Part shown: in pieces, positions 12,447-21,478 of the stretch | How positions within the stretch are numbered: the first letter of the stretch is position 1 | Layout: every line of letters starts with the position of its first letter | Notes under the pieces: model-generated | What the model was told of the DNA's origin: nothing | Databases searched by the model: none | What the model saw: only the letters and a program-made list of their open reading frames with translations | Position numbers and translations under genes: made by a program | Source of the DNA: Thermodesulfatator sp. | GTDB lineage: Bacteria; Desulfobacterota; Thermodesulfobacteria; Thermodesulfobacteriales; Thermodesulfobacteriaceae | Assembly: GCA_027064165.1 (NCBI GenBank) | Contig: JAMOQE010000002.1 | Location: 1-64,000 of the forward strand | Reading direction: 5' to 3' | DNA length: 64,000 nucleotides

Positions 12447-13520
12447 TTAGCTTGATTTTACAGATTTACACTTTTTTGAATATTTATAATAATGTTTCCT
12501 GTGACGGTATCTCTTGTGACGGTATCTGCGAGCACTATAATGCTTTTTCCGATAATGTCTTTTATAATATTTATAATAATGTCTCCTATGACGATATTTA
12601 TATTTATAATAAGGATTTACGATTTTTTGACTTGCTAAGATATTTGTATTTACAGTGGTGGTAATAAGCACAGGAGCTAACCTTCTTTCAAGTACAAACT
12701 TAGAAAATTTAATAAGTTTTAAAGTATCTACCCATAAATCCTGTCTTGAAGGAGCCCCCATTACAGCACTGATTATAAGCCGCCCATCAACTTTTACCGC
12801 ATTTACAAGACAATGCCTTGAAGCCCTGGTATATCCAGTCTTTCCACCTAAAATTTCGTCTCTTAATGCTTTAATTTTGAGAAGTTTATTGGTGTTTCTT
12901 ATTATTAAAGTTCTCCCAGAAGCAGAAGTTATTATTTTTACAGGGGTATGGATGATTTTTCGGATTAAAGGATACTTCATTGCTTCGTGAAGGATAACAG
13001 CAAGCTCATAGGAAGTGGTATATTGATCAGGGGCAGGAAGGCCCGAAGCAGTAACAAAATGAGATTCTTTTAATCCTAAACTTTCTGCTTTTTTATTCAT
13101 TAAAATTGCAAATCTATCTTCTGAGCCTGCTACTGCTTCAGCAAGGGCTACGGCAGCCTGATTGGAAGATTTCATCAGCATGAGATAAAGAAGATCTTTT
13201 ACAGTATAAACTTCACCTTTATAAAGACAAGGCCCTACACTGAGAGTTTGAGCTGCATGTTTTGAAATTTTAACTTTGGTATCAAGAGAAAGATTGTCCA
13301 GCACCACCATTGCTGTGATAAGCTTTACAGTACTTGCAGGAGGTATTTTTAGGTGAGGATTTTTGGCGTAAAGAATTTTTCCTGTATTTCCGTCAAGCAC
13401 TATAGCAGATACAGCACTGATGTTTTCCAGATTATCTTCGTTAAATGTAGTTACCCCCCATACTAAAGAAAAATTCTGAAAGACCAAAATTATGGAAAGT
13501 AATAAAGAAAACAGGAACAT
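12447..13520 (-). CDS. D-alanyl-D-alanine carboxypeptidase (peptidase S11) with Tyr/His/Arg/Lys-rich C-terminal tail
   Basis: PPASTVKLITAMV (SxxK), KSSNQAAVALAE (SxN), GGKTGYT (KTG). Tail NPYYKYKYRHRRHYYKYYKRHYRKKHYSARRYRHKRYRHRKHYYKYSKK. Confidence 0.9.
   Translation of the reverse strand: MFLFSLLLSIILVFQNFSLVWGVTTFNEDNLENISAVSAIVLDGNTGKILYAKNPHLKIPPASTVKLITAMVVLDNLSLDTKVKISKHAAQTLSVGPCLYKGEVYTVKDLLYLMLMKSSNQAAVALAEAVAGSEDRFAILMNKKAESLGLKESHFVTASGLPAPDQYTTSYELAVILHEAMKYPLIRKIIHTPVKIITSASGRTLIIRNTNKLLKIKALRDEILGGKTGYTRASRHCLVNAVKVDGRLIISAVMGAPSRQDLWVDTLKLIKFSKFVLERRLAPVLITTTVNTNILASQKIVNPYYKYKYRHRRHYYKYYKRHYRKKHYSARRYRHKRYRHRKHYYKYSKKCKSVKSS
12480..12597. repeat. two ~31-bp near-identical direct repeats, 87-bp offset, inside the tail-coding region
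   Basis: ATATTTATAATAATGTTTCCTGTGACGGTAT (12480-12510) vs ATATTTATAATAATGTCTCCTATGACGATAT (12567-12597). Confidence 0.8.
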
Positions 13521-13693
13521 CTTTACCTCCGATTTGGGCCAAAATTTTTTGTAAAAATAACATAAAATCTGAATAAGTCAATTATTTAAATCAAAAACAG
13601 TCTTGCCTTATTTAAAAAGTTTCTTTAAAATAAAAACAATAAAAATCTTTAAGTGAAAAAATTTGAGAAAAGGAAATGTAAGTCTTAAAGGGA

Positions 13694-15421
13694 ATGAAAA
13701 ATAAAGAAATTGCTGAAATTTTCCAGAAGACAGCGGCACTTCTTGAAATAAAAGGAGAGAATCCATACAGAATAAGGGCTTATCAAAGGGCTGCACAGAC
13801 TATAGAAGCACTTACAACAGATGTAGAAGAGCTTGCAAAGGCGGGCAGGCTTGAAAAACTTCCTGGCATTGGAAAAGACCTTGCTCAAAAGATTTTAGAG
13901 ATTCTTAGCACAGGTACATTGTCTTTATATGAAGAATTAAAAAAAGAGGTTCCTCAGAGTCTATTATTGCTTCTTGAAGTGCCAGGCCTTGGCCCTAAAA
14001 AAGTAAAAGTCCTTTATGAAAAACTTGGAGTGGATTCCATTGAAAAGCTTGAAGAAGTTTGTAAGACTCATAAAGTTTCAAGGCTGCCTGGCTTTGGTGT
14101 AAAGACAGAACAAAATATTTTGAAAGGAATAAAGCTGCTTAAAGAAAAAAGAGGGAGGAGGCCTCTTGGAGAAGTTCTACCGTTAGCAGAAGAGATCGTC
14201 AGTATCTTAAAAAGACGGAGCCCTGTAGAAAAAATTTCTATTGCAGGCAGTATTCGGAGGAGGAAGGAAACAGTAAAAGACATAGATGTGTTAATTACTT
14301 CTAAGAATCCCCTTGAGGTGATGAAAAAAGTAGCAGAACTGGAATTGGTGGAAGAGGTAATTGCCTTTGGTGAAACCAAGACAAGCGTAAGATTAAGGCA
14401 GGGAATTCAAATGGATGTAAGAGTGGTGAAGCCTGAGAGCTGGGGGGCAGCTTTAGCTTATTTTACCGGTTCCAAGGCACATAACATCAGAGTAAGAGAA
14501 CTTGCCCTGGAGAAAGGCCTGAAAATTAATGAATATGGCGTGTTTAAAGGCGAAAAGCGTATTGCAGGGAGAGCAGAAGAAGAGGTGTATGCTGCAGTAG
14601 GCCTTCCATTTATTCCCCCTGAGCTCAGAGAAGACAGGGGAGAAATTGAAGCTGCCCTTTCAGGGTCGCTTCCTGATCTGGTAGATTACTCTGACATCCT
14701 GGGAGATGGACATGTGCATTCCAAATACAGCGATGGAACGGCAAGCCTTGAAGAAATATTAAAAAAGGCAGAAAGTTTGGGGCTTTCCTGGGTTGCTGTA
14801 TGCGATCACTCACAGAGTCTTAAAGTTGCAGGTGGTCTGAGTGTGGAAGAGCTTTTTGAAAAAAAAAGAGCTATAGAAAGGATAAATAAAAGGGCTTCAA
14901 AAACTAAGCTGATATTTGGAGCTGAGGTGGACATACTTTCTGATGGCTCTCTTGATTATCCTGACGAAGTTTTGAAAGAGATAGAATTTGTTATAGCAGC
15001 TATACACACAGGGTTTCAGCAAAGTGAGGAACAAATTACTTCCCGCATTCTCTCAGCCCTGAGAAACCCCTTTGTGCATGCTATTGCCCATCCTACTGGA
15101 AGGGTGCTTGGGGAAAGAGAGGCTTATGCAGTTAATCTTTCGGTAATGTTTGAAGCAGCCCAGAAATACGGAAAGGCGTTAGAGATAAATGCTTATTATA
15201 AGAGGCTTGATCTCAATGACATTCATACAAGGGCTGCTAAAGAAAAAGGGATTCCTCTTATAATAGGTACAGATACTCATTTTATTGATCAACTGGAGTA
15301 TCTTCATTATGGAGTTGCTGTTGCAAGAAGAGGGTGGTGTGAAAAAAAAGACATCCTGAATACATTGAATTACGAAGAGTTTAAAAAATGGCTTGAAAGG
15401 GTAAGAAAGGGAGGTGAATAG
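13694..15421 (+). CDS. polX: family X DNA polymerase with C-terminal PHP domain
   Basis: HhH/PolX N-terminus (RAYQRAAQTIEAL, LPGIGKDLAQKI), IAGSIRRRKETVKDIDVLI, PHP DGHVHSKYSDGTASLEEIL. Confidence 0.95.
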   Translation: MKNKEIAEIFQKTAALLEIKGENPYRIRAYQRAAQTIEALTTDVEELAKAGRLEKLPGIGKDLAQKILEILSTGTLSLYEELKKEVPQSLLLLLEVPGLGPKKVKVLYEKLGVDSIEKLEEVCKTHKVSRLPGFGVKTEQNILKGIKLLKEKRGRRPLGEVLPLAEEIVSILKRRSPVEKISIAGSIRRRKETVKDIDVLITSKNPLEVMKKVAELELVEEVIAFGETKTSVRLRQGIQMDVRVVKPESWGAALAYFTGSKAHNIRVRELALEKGLKINEYGVFKGEKRIAGRAEEEVYAAVGLPFIPPELREDRGEIEAALSGSLPDLVDYSDILGDGHVHSKYSDGTASLEEILKKAESLGLSWVAVCDHSQSLKVAGGLSVEELFEKKRAIERINKRASKTKLIFGAEVDILSDGSLDYPDEVLKEIEFVIAAIHTGFQQSEEQITSRILSALRNPFVHAIAHPTGRVLGEREAYAVNLSVMFEAAQKYGKALEINAYYKRLDLNDIHTRAAKEKGIPLIIGTDTHFIDQLEYLHYGVAVARRGWCEKKDILNTLNYEEFKKWLERVRKGGE

Positions 15422-15474
15422 CTATTTATGGACTGAAAAGAGATTTAAAAGATTTTATAGAAAAGTCTTTCCCT

Positions 15475-17898
15475 ATGCTTTCTTCAGAGGTCACATTAAA
15501 GGAAGCCATTTCTCAGATGAAAGAAATGAATTCCAATTTTGCTATCTTCGTGAATAAAGAAAACAAACCAATAGGGATAATAACAGAGCGGGATATTCTG
15601 AAAATTTATTCAACTCGTCCTGAACTTTCTATGCCGGCTTTTGATTATGCAAAAAAAGAAATTATCAAAATCAGAGAGTGTATGCCACTTTTTTATGCTC
15701 TGAATCTTATGATAGAAAATTTTATCCGCAGATTGATAGTAATAGATAAAGAGGGGAAGCTCATCGGTGTGATAGATCAAAAAAATATTTTTAAAAAACT
15801 TGAGGAAGACTTTTTTAAGGCAGAAGCAAGGATAAAAAACTTAATAGAAGAAAAAAAAGAGTTTTATTACTTAGCAGAAGAAGCAACTTTAGAAGAGGCA
15901 GTCAAGGTAATGGCAGAACATAATATAGGGGTTTTACCTATTTTAGATAAAGATAAAAAGCCCCTTGGGATTATATCTGAAAGAGATTTTATTAATATTA
16001 CCCCTGAAAAGTTTTCAAAGCCTGTATTAATGTTTGCAAGTAAACCTGTTATTACCATAAAATACAATGAGCCCGTTTCTGCTGCAATAAAGTTATTTAA
16101 ACATTATGATATAAGACATCTTGTAGTGGTGGATGAGGAAGGACGCGCACTTAATGTAATTTCGCAGAGAGATTATTTTTATATGTTCCCTGAAAATTAC
16201 TTCAAAACTTTGGAAACTAAGTGTAAACATATAAAAAACTTTTTGGTCCATCTTCCCGAAATAGTTATAGAAGTGGTGGAAGAGGAGAAAAAGTTTTTGA
16301 TTTCTTGGGCCAATAAAAAAGCGCTTGAGGTGCTGGGGACGCAGATTATAGGGAAAGAAATTACCGAACTTATAGATCTGGAAGACTGGATTAATATTTT
16401 GGGCATTTTAAACCGTTTTGAGTTTGTTTATAAGCAAAAGGCCAGATCTTCTTTTTTTAAAAAGATATTTGAAGTTACCGGATGTTATGTGGAGAATGTT
16501 CCAGAAAAGCTTGTGAAAATAAAACTTTTTTTGAGAGATATCACAAAAGATCATCATGAAAGACAGGAGTTTTTTAAAGAGCTTAGTTTTATAAAAAGTT
16601 TACTCAATAATTCACTTGATTTCATTTTTGTAATTGATCCTTCAAACGGAAAGTTTGTATTCGTTAATACAGCTTTTTTAAGAACTCTGGGGTATTCTGA
16701 AGAAGAGTTACAAAAAAAGACGATTTTTGATATTGTTCAGTTATCCAGAGAAGAATTGCGTAAAAATATAGAAATTCTTATAAGAAAAAGAGAAGCAATT
16801 GAAGGAATAAGATATTACAAAGACAAGTGGGAACAACTTATTCCTGTAGAAATTAAAGCTAACGCTATAGAATTTAATAATAAAAATTATATAATAGTAA
16901 ATGGGAGAGAAATCAGTAAATATTTCAATTTAACTCAAAAAGTTAAACATTTTCAGCTATTTTTTGATTACATAAACTATCTTACCATGGCTTCTACAGA
17001 AGAAGAAATTTTTAATATTTTTGAGAAATTTATTTTGAAGATGGTAGATGGGTTTCACTACTACGAATTTGACAAAGATAACTTTAAACTTATAAAAGAA
17101 GTTAAGGCTGGGAAGACTGATTTGTGGGAAAGGTGTTTGAACACTGATATCGGCCCGTGTAAGGTTTTTAAAACAGGTGCTATTTTTGAGAAGAAAGAAA
17201 ATTCTGTGTGCCTGCAGGCAAAGGTTAAGCCCGGGGTAAATTATATATGTTTTCCGGTTTTTACTAATGGAAATATAACGAGTATTATATTTTTTGCCTC
17301 TCTGGAACCTTTAGAAGAACTAACAAAAAAATTTTTGCAGAGGTATGTGCAGATTTTTAATGCCTATTTGAATAATATAAGGCTTTATCACTTAACCCGA
17401 GAGTTATCCATTAAAGATCCTCTGACCGGAATTTATAACCGAAGATTCATTTATGAGGCATTTGAAAAAGAGATAGCAAAATATAAAAGGCTAAAAAAGT
17501 GTTTTTCTATTGTGATTATAGATCTTGATAATTTTAAAAAAGTTAATGACACTTATGGCCATCTTGCAGGGGATAAGGTATTAAGTGAGATTGCACTTTT
17601 ACTGAAAAGTGAGTTAAGAGCTATGGATTTTATAGGAAGACTGGGAGGGGAAGAGTTTTTGGTTATTTTTAGTGAAACACCTAAAAAAGAAGCGTTTTTA
17701 ATTGCAAATAGACTGAGAGAAAAAATTTCTTCGCATCCTATTTATTTAAGCTCTGGAGAAAAGATTTTCGTTACTGCGAGTTTTGGAATAGCTGAATGTC
17801 CTTCTGATGGAGAGGACATAGATACTCTCCTTGCTATAGCTGATAAACGGCTTTATAAGGCAAAAGCCTTAGGGAAAAATCTTGTGGTAGCGTTATAA
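15475..17898 (+). CDS. CBS-CBS-PAS-GAF-like-GGDEF diguanylate cyclase
   Basis: Repeated CBS motifs (GIITERDIL, GIISERDFI), PAS-like DFIFVIDPSNGKFVFVNTAFLRTLGYSEEEL, GGDEF RAMDFIGRLGGEEFLVIF. The true start may lie slightly upstream at a non-ATG codon. Confidence 0.85.
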   Translation: MLSSEVTLKEAISQMKEMNSNFAIFVNKENKPIGIITERDILKIYSTRPELSMPAFDYAKKEIIKIRECMPLFYALNLMIENFIRRLIVIDKEGKLIGVIDQKNIFKKLEEDFFKAEARIKNLIEEKKEFYYLAEEATLEEAVKVMAEHNIGVLPILDKDKKPLGIISERDFINITPEKFSKPVLMFASKPVITIKYNEPVSAAIKLFKHYDIRHLVVVDEEGRALNVISQRDYFYMFPENYFKTLETKCKHIKNFLVHLPEIVIEVVEEEKKFLISWANKKALEVLGTQIIGKEITELIDLEDWINILGILNRFEFVYKQKARSSFFKKIFEVTGCYVENVPEKLVKIKLFLRDITKDHHERQEFFKELSFIKSLLNNSLDFIFVIDPSNGKFVFVNTAFLRTLGYSEEELQKKTIFDIVQLSREELRKNIEILIRKREAIEGIRYYKDKWEQLIPVEIKANAIEFNNKNYIIVNGREISKYFNLTQKVKHFQLFFDYINYLTMASTEEEIFNIFEKFILKMVDGFHYYEFDKDNFKLIKEVKAGKTDLWERCLNTDIGPCKVFKTGAIFEKKENSVCLQAKVKPGVNYICFPVFTNGNITSIIFFASLEPLEELTKKFLQRYVQIFNAYLNNIRLYHLTRELSIKDPLTGIYNRRFIYEAFEKEIAKYKRLKKCFSIVIIDLDNFKKVNDTYGHLAGDKVLSEIALLLKSELRAMDFIGRLGGEEFLVIFSETPKKEAFLIANRLREKISSHPIYLSSGEKIFVTASFGIAECPSDGEDIDTLLAIADKRLYKAKALGKNLVVAL

Positions 17899-17908
17899 TT
17901 AGAAAACT

Positions 17909-20218
17909 GTGGGCAATTATATTTCTCTTAAATCAGTTTTTACCCATAATTTGAAAGGGTTTGAAATAAAAATACCTGTAAACAAATTTATTGTAATTAC
18001 CGGCCCTTCTGGTTCTGGAAAAAGTTCTCTTGCTTTTTTTACCCTGGCAGCCTTAGGGAAACAGAGACTTTTAAAACTTCTTGATTATACCCGTTCTTTT
18101 TACTTCAAAAGAATAGAGGCGGAAGTTTCCGGGCCTCTTCCTGCTATAATTGCACTTTCTCAAGGAGTAAAAGACTGGTATCCTTACAAAACAGTGGGCG
18201 AATTTCTGGGAGTAAGAGAATTTTTAGAAGCTGCCTTTTTTCTGGAAGGAGATATATCCTGCCCTAAGTGTGGTATGTTAAACTCTTTTTCTTCTCCATC
18301 TCAAATAATTTCATGGTATAACAGCCTTCCCGAAGGTGCAAAGTTCTATTTTTTGATTCCTATCCAAACAAAAAGCAGAAAGAGTTTTGAATTTTTTTTG
18401 TCTCAGGGATATACGCGTATTCTATGGGGAGATCACGAGATAGATATTTCTGAAGAGTTCCCTGACCTCTCTGTTTTGGCTAAGGAAAACTCTTTATACC
18501 TGGTACTTGATAGAATGGTTAAAAGAGAAGGAAAACTTTCAAGGTTACTTGAAAATATAAGGCTTTCTAAAACTCTTTCTCAGGGTAAGGTGTTTTTTAA
18601 ACTTCTTTCAGGAGAAATGGTAAAATTCAATTTGAGTAAAATATGTGAAAATTGCGGAGAGATACTGCCTAACTACTGGACAATCTGTAAGAAATGTGGT
18701 GGAAAAGGCTATTTGAAAAAAGAACCTTGTAATGCATGTAAAGGATTAAAGTTTTCTCCCTGGGTGCTTGAAAGTAAACTCTGTGGCACTTATATAAGAA
18801 AGTTTTTTGAAATGAACATTTCTTCTTTTTATAAAGCCTGGAGGGATTTTAAGAATAAAAAGATATTTGAAGATTTTGAGGAAAGGTTAAGGCTTGCAAA
18901 GGACTTGCTCGGAGGCGAGGTGCTTTTGTCTACTCCAGTTTTTCAGTTAACTCCCGGTCAGAGGAAATCTCTGGAACTTGCCTTACTTTTTTCCACTCAA
19001 GTAGAAGGATGTGTTTATATTTTTGATGAACCTACTCTGGGTATGGATCCAGCTCAGAGAAATAAGTTGATTTATTATTTAAAAAAACTCGTTCAAAAAG
19101 GGAATGGGGTTATTGTTGTAGAACACGATCCTTATTTTCTCTCACAGGCAGATTTTATAGTGGAATTGGGACATGGTGGAGGAGAAAAAGGAGGTTATTT
19201 AGTAGCTGCTACTTCATGGAAAGATTTTTGTTGCTCTTCAACTATCACTGCTTCGTATATGAAGGGGGAAAAAGTCTTTGAAAAAATTCCTTCTAAAAGA
19301 GGGGAAGAGATTGTATTAAAGTCAGGTTATTCTCTCCTCAAGAGAGGCATTAACCTTGTCTGGGGAGATTTAAGTTCAAGAAAAGAGGAACTCTGGAAAA
19401 TATTGCAGAAAGAGGTTGAAAAGGCAGGATTCTCTATTATTGAAGTTGAATCTCATATAAAACTAAGGGAAAAAGATACTGTGGCTACTTTTTCAGGTCT
19501 GTGGAATGATTTAAGAGATTTTATTTTACATCTTCCTGAAGTCAAAGCCAAAGGCTTTGGAGCAAGGCATTTCAGTTTTTTTACGAAGGAAGGAGCGTGT
19601 CCTCTCTGTCAGGGGAAAGGATACAGACAGATAAAGTCAGGAAGCTTTGAAGAGAAAATAATTTGTGAAGAATGTTTGGGGAAAAAATTAAATCCTGAAG
19701 TGCTTTCGTTAAAAGTAAAAGGCTTCCCACTTTTTGAATTGCTTGATTTTACCATTGCAGAAATAGCTTCTATTTTTGAAAGGCTTTCCAGAATAAAGGA
19801 AAAAGCAGTGTTAATGGAGGGTCTTGGAATAGACTATTTAAAACTTTCTCAAAATATTTTTGAATTATCGGGAGGGGAAAGAAACAGAATAATTCTATGT
19901 CGTAAACTTTTTCAGAAAACATTAAAAAAAGACGCATTTATTTTCCTTTCTTATCCTTTACAGGGTTTACACTTTGTGGACATCCAGAAGTTTATAAACT
20001 GGTGTCATTTTCTTATTGAAAAAGGTGCAAGCTTTGTTATTCTGGAAAACAATCCTTTTGCCTATTTTCTGGCGGATAAAATAATAGAGCCTGAGAAGGG
20101 AAGAGCACTATTTTCTGAAGAAATGAAGAAATTTTATCAAAAATTTTTTAAAGTATCCTCCAGTAATAAAGATTTTACAAGCTTTCAACTTACATCCGCA
20201 GCACCAGGTATGGCATAG
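17909..20218 (+). CDS. UvrA-like ABC ATPase paralogue (excinuclease subunit A family), divergent
   Basis: ITGPSGSGKSS Walker A, VYIFDEPTLGMDPAQRN Walker B, FELSGGERNRI signature, several CxxC zinc-binding modules. Confidence 0.85.
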   Translation: MGNYISLKSVFTHNLKGFEIKIPVNKFIVITGPSGSGKSSLAFFTLAALGKQRLLKLLDYTRSFYFKRIEAEVSGPLPAIIALSQGVKDWYPYKTVGEFLGVREFLEAAFFLEGDISCPKCGMLNSFSSPSQIISWYNSLPEGAKFYFLIPIQTKSRKSFEFFLSQGYTRILWGDHEIDISEEFPDLSVLAKENSLYLVLDRMVKREGKLSRLLENIRLSKTLSQGKVFFKLLSGEMVKFNLSKICENCGEILPNYWTICKKCGGKGYLKKEPCNACKGLKFSPWVLESKLCGTYIRKFFEMNISSFYKAWRDFKNKKIFEDFEERLRLAKDLLGGEVLLSTPVFQLTPGQRKSLELALLFSTQVEGCVYIFDEPTLGMDPAQRNKLIYYLKKLVQKGNGVIVVEHDPYFLSQADFIVELGHGGGEKGGYLVAATSWKDFCCSSTITASYMKGEKVFEKIPSKRGEEIVLKSGYSLLKRGINLVWGDLSSRKEELWKILQKEVEKAGFSIIEVESHIKLREKDTVATFSGLWNDLRDFILHLPEVKAKGFGARHFSFFTKEGACPLCQGKGYRQIKSGSFEEKIICEECLGKKLNPEVLSLKVKGFPLFELLDFTIAEIASIFERLSRIKEKAVLMEGLGIDYLKLSQNIFELSGGERNRIILCRKLFQKTLKKDAFIFLSYPLQGLHFVDIQKFINWCHFLIEKGASFVILENNPFAYFLADKIIEPEKGRALFSEEMKKFYQKFFKVSSSNKDFTSFQLTSAAPGMA

Positions 20219-20316
20219 AGAAATCTACTTTTTTCTTGCCAATTTTATAGTTCTGCTTTATATTTATAAAGCTGTGTAAGAAAGGAAATAATGTTAAAAG
20301 GGTTACTAAATAGGGA

Positions 20317-21351
20317 GTGAAGATGCAGAAAAATCAATCTTTTGAAGTAGAAGCGAGGTGGGGTGGAATTATTTTTGCTATTTTTCTCTTTATAACTGCC
20401 TATTTTTTTGGAGAATTTAAGTTTTTCAAAATTCGTATAGGAAAGAGTTTTGATGACTTCCTCTTTTTTCTTCTGGGGGCTTTTGTGTCAGCCTGTATGG
20501 TAAAGGAATTTTCTATAAAAATTTCTCCAGCAAGAGAATTGATTAAAGGAATTCTGGGAGGAGTTCTTTTTGCGCTGGGGGTTTTGTTTTTAAGTGGGGG
20601 GACCTTGTACACTCTTTACTTTCATCTTTCTCATTTTACTTTAGCAGCCCTTTTGGGAGCCCTGGGAATTGTCCTTGGACTTTTTTTGGGGGCGAAATAT
20701 CAGGCATGGGAAGTGGAGAAAAAGGCCTCTCCAGGTGGCATAGAAATCCGCTTACCCAGGCTAAACCCGCTCCTCGCCCTGATTGGAGCTGCTTCCTTGC
20801 TTATTCTGGCCTATAAAGATTCTTTTTATTTACTTTTATTTGCTTTATTGGGAATAGTAGCTGAGCGTTCAAGGCTCTGTCTTTCCATTTCTTCAAGAGA
20901 GTTTTTTTTCTCTGGAAGAGCTTCCGTTTCTCAGGGCATAATTTTAAGTATTGCACTTTTTGCTCTGGCTGTATTTTTTTACAAGCATTATCAAACTTGG
21001 GAGGTACACATTTTAAAAGAACCTGCCTGGTGGATAAGTTTATTGGGTGGTATTTTTATGGGTTTTTCCATAATACTTATGGAAGCTGATGGGATTTCAC
21101 TTTTATGGAAAACAGGGGAGGGTAGGGTAAAAGCACTCTTTTCACTCCTTGCTACAATATTTTGTTTAAAAATTTTTGAAATTTTTCGGATAAATAAGAT
21201 ACTTTCAAGTATTGAAACCCACCCTATTTATCTCAAAACCTGGCTCGGACCTTTTGGAGGGCCGGGAATTGTTATTATAATTTCTGCCCTGTTTTACCTG
21301 CTTACATGGTATAATTCCAAAACGAAAAAATGGGTTAAACCCATGCTTTAA
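20317..21351 (+). CDS. polytopic membrane protein, YeeE/YedE-like (thiosulfate/sulfur transporter-type)
   Basis: Repeated TM architecture, ERSRLCLSISSREFFFSGR and GEGRVKALFSLLATI resemble YeeE/YedE motifs. Assignment tentative. Confidence 0.5.
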   Translation: MKMQKNQSFEVEARWGGIIFAIFLFITAYFFGEFKFFKIRIGKSFDDFLFFLLGAFVSACMVKEFSIKISPARELIKGILGGVLFALGVLFLSGGTLYTLYFHLSHFTLAALLGALGIVLGLFLGAKYQAWEVEKKASPGGIEIRLPRLNPLLALIGAASLLILAYKDSFYLLLFALLGIVAERSRLCLSISSREFFFSGRASVSQGIILSIALFALAVFFYKHYQTWEVHILKEPAWWISLLGGIFMGFSIILMEADGISLLWKTGEGRVKALFSLLATIFCLKIFEIFRINKILSSIETHPIYLKTWLGPFGGPGIVIIISALFYLLTWYNSKTKKWVKPML

Positions 21352-21364
21352 TTTTAGAAAATTT

Positions 21365-21478
21365 TTACTTCAACTTCATAAAAGCAGAAAATACGAGAAT
21401 AGCAGCAAAAATACGTATAATCCACATATACCAGGGGCTATTTTTTAAGTAATTCAAAATAAACCGCTTTTTATTCAC
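21365..21478 (-). CDS. unlisted small membrane protein (37 aa), translationally coupled to hpt
   Basis: GTG overlaps the hpt TGA stop (GTGA). MNKKRFILNYLKNSPWYMWIIRIFAAILVFSAFMKLK*; one predicted TM helix. Confidence 0.55.
   Translation of the reverse strand: MNKKRFILNYLKNSPWYMWIIRIFAAILVFSAFMKLK

Noticed and set aside
12480-12600. Repeats that could look like a CRISPR or satellite array
   Set aside because: They are in-frame codon repeats of the Tyr/His/Lys-rich tail; only two near-identical units, with no spacer structure.
20291-20320. 9-codon leader ORF MLKGLLNRE* overlapping the YeeE-like start
   Set aside because: RBS-like AAAGGA and a GTGA overlap are present, but it is too short to support without Ribo-seq or conservation.
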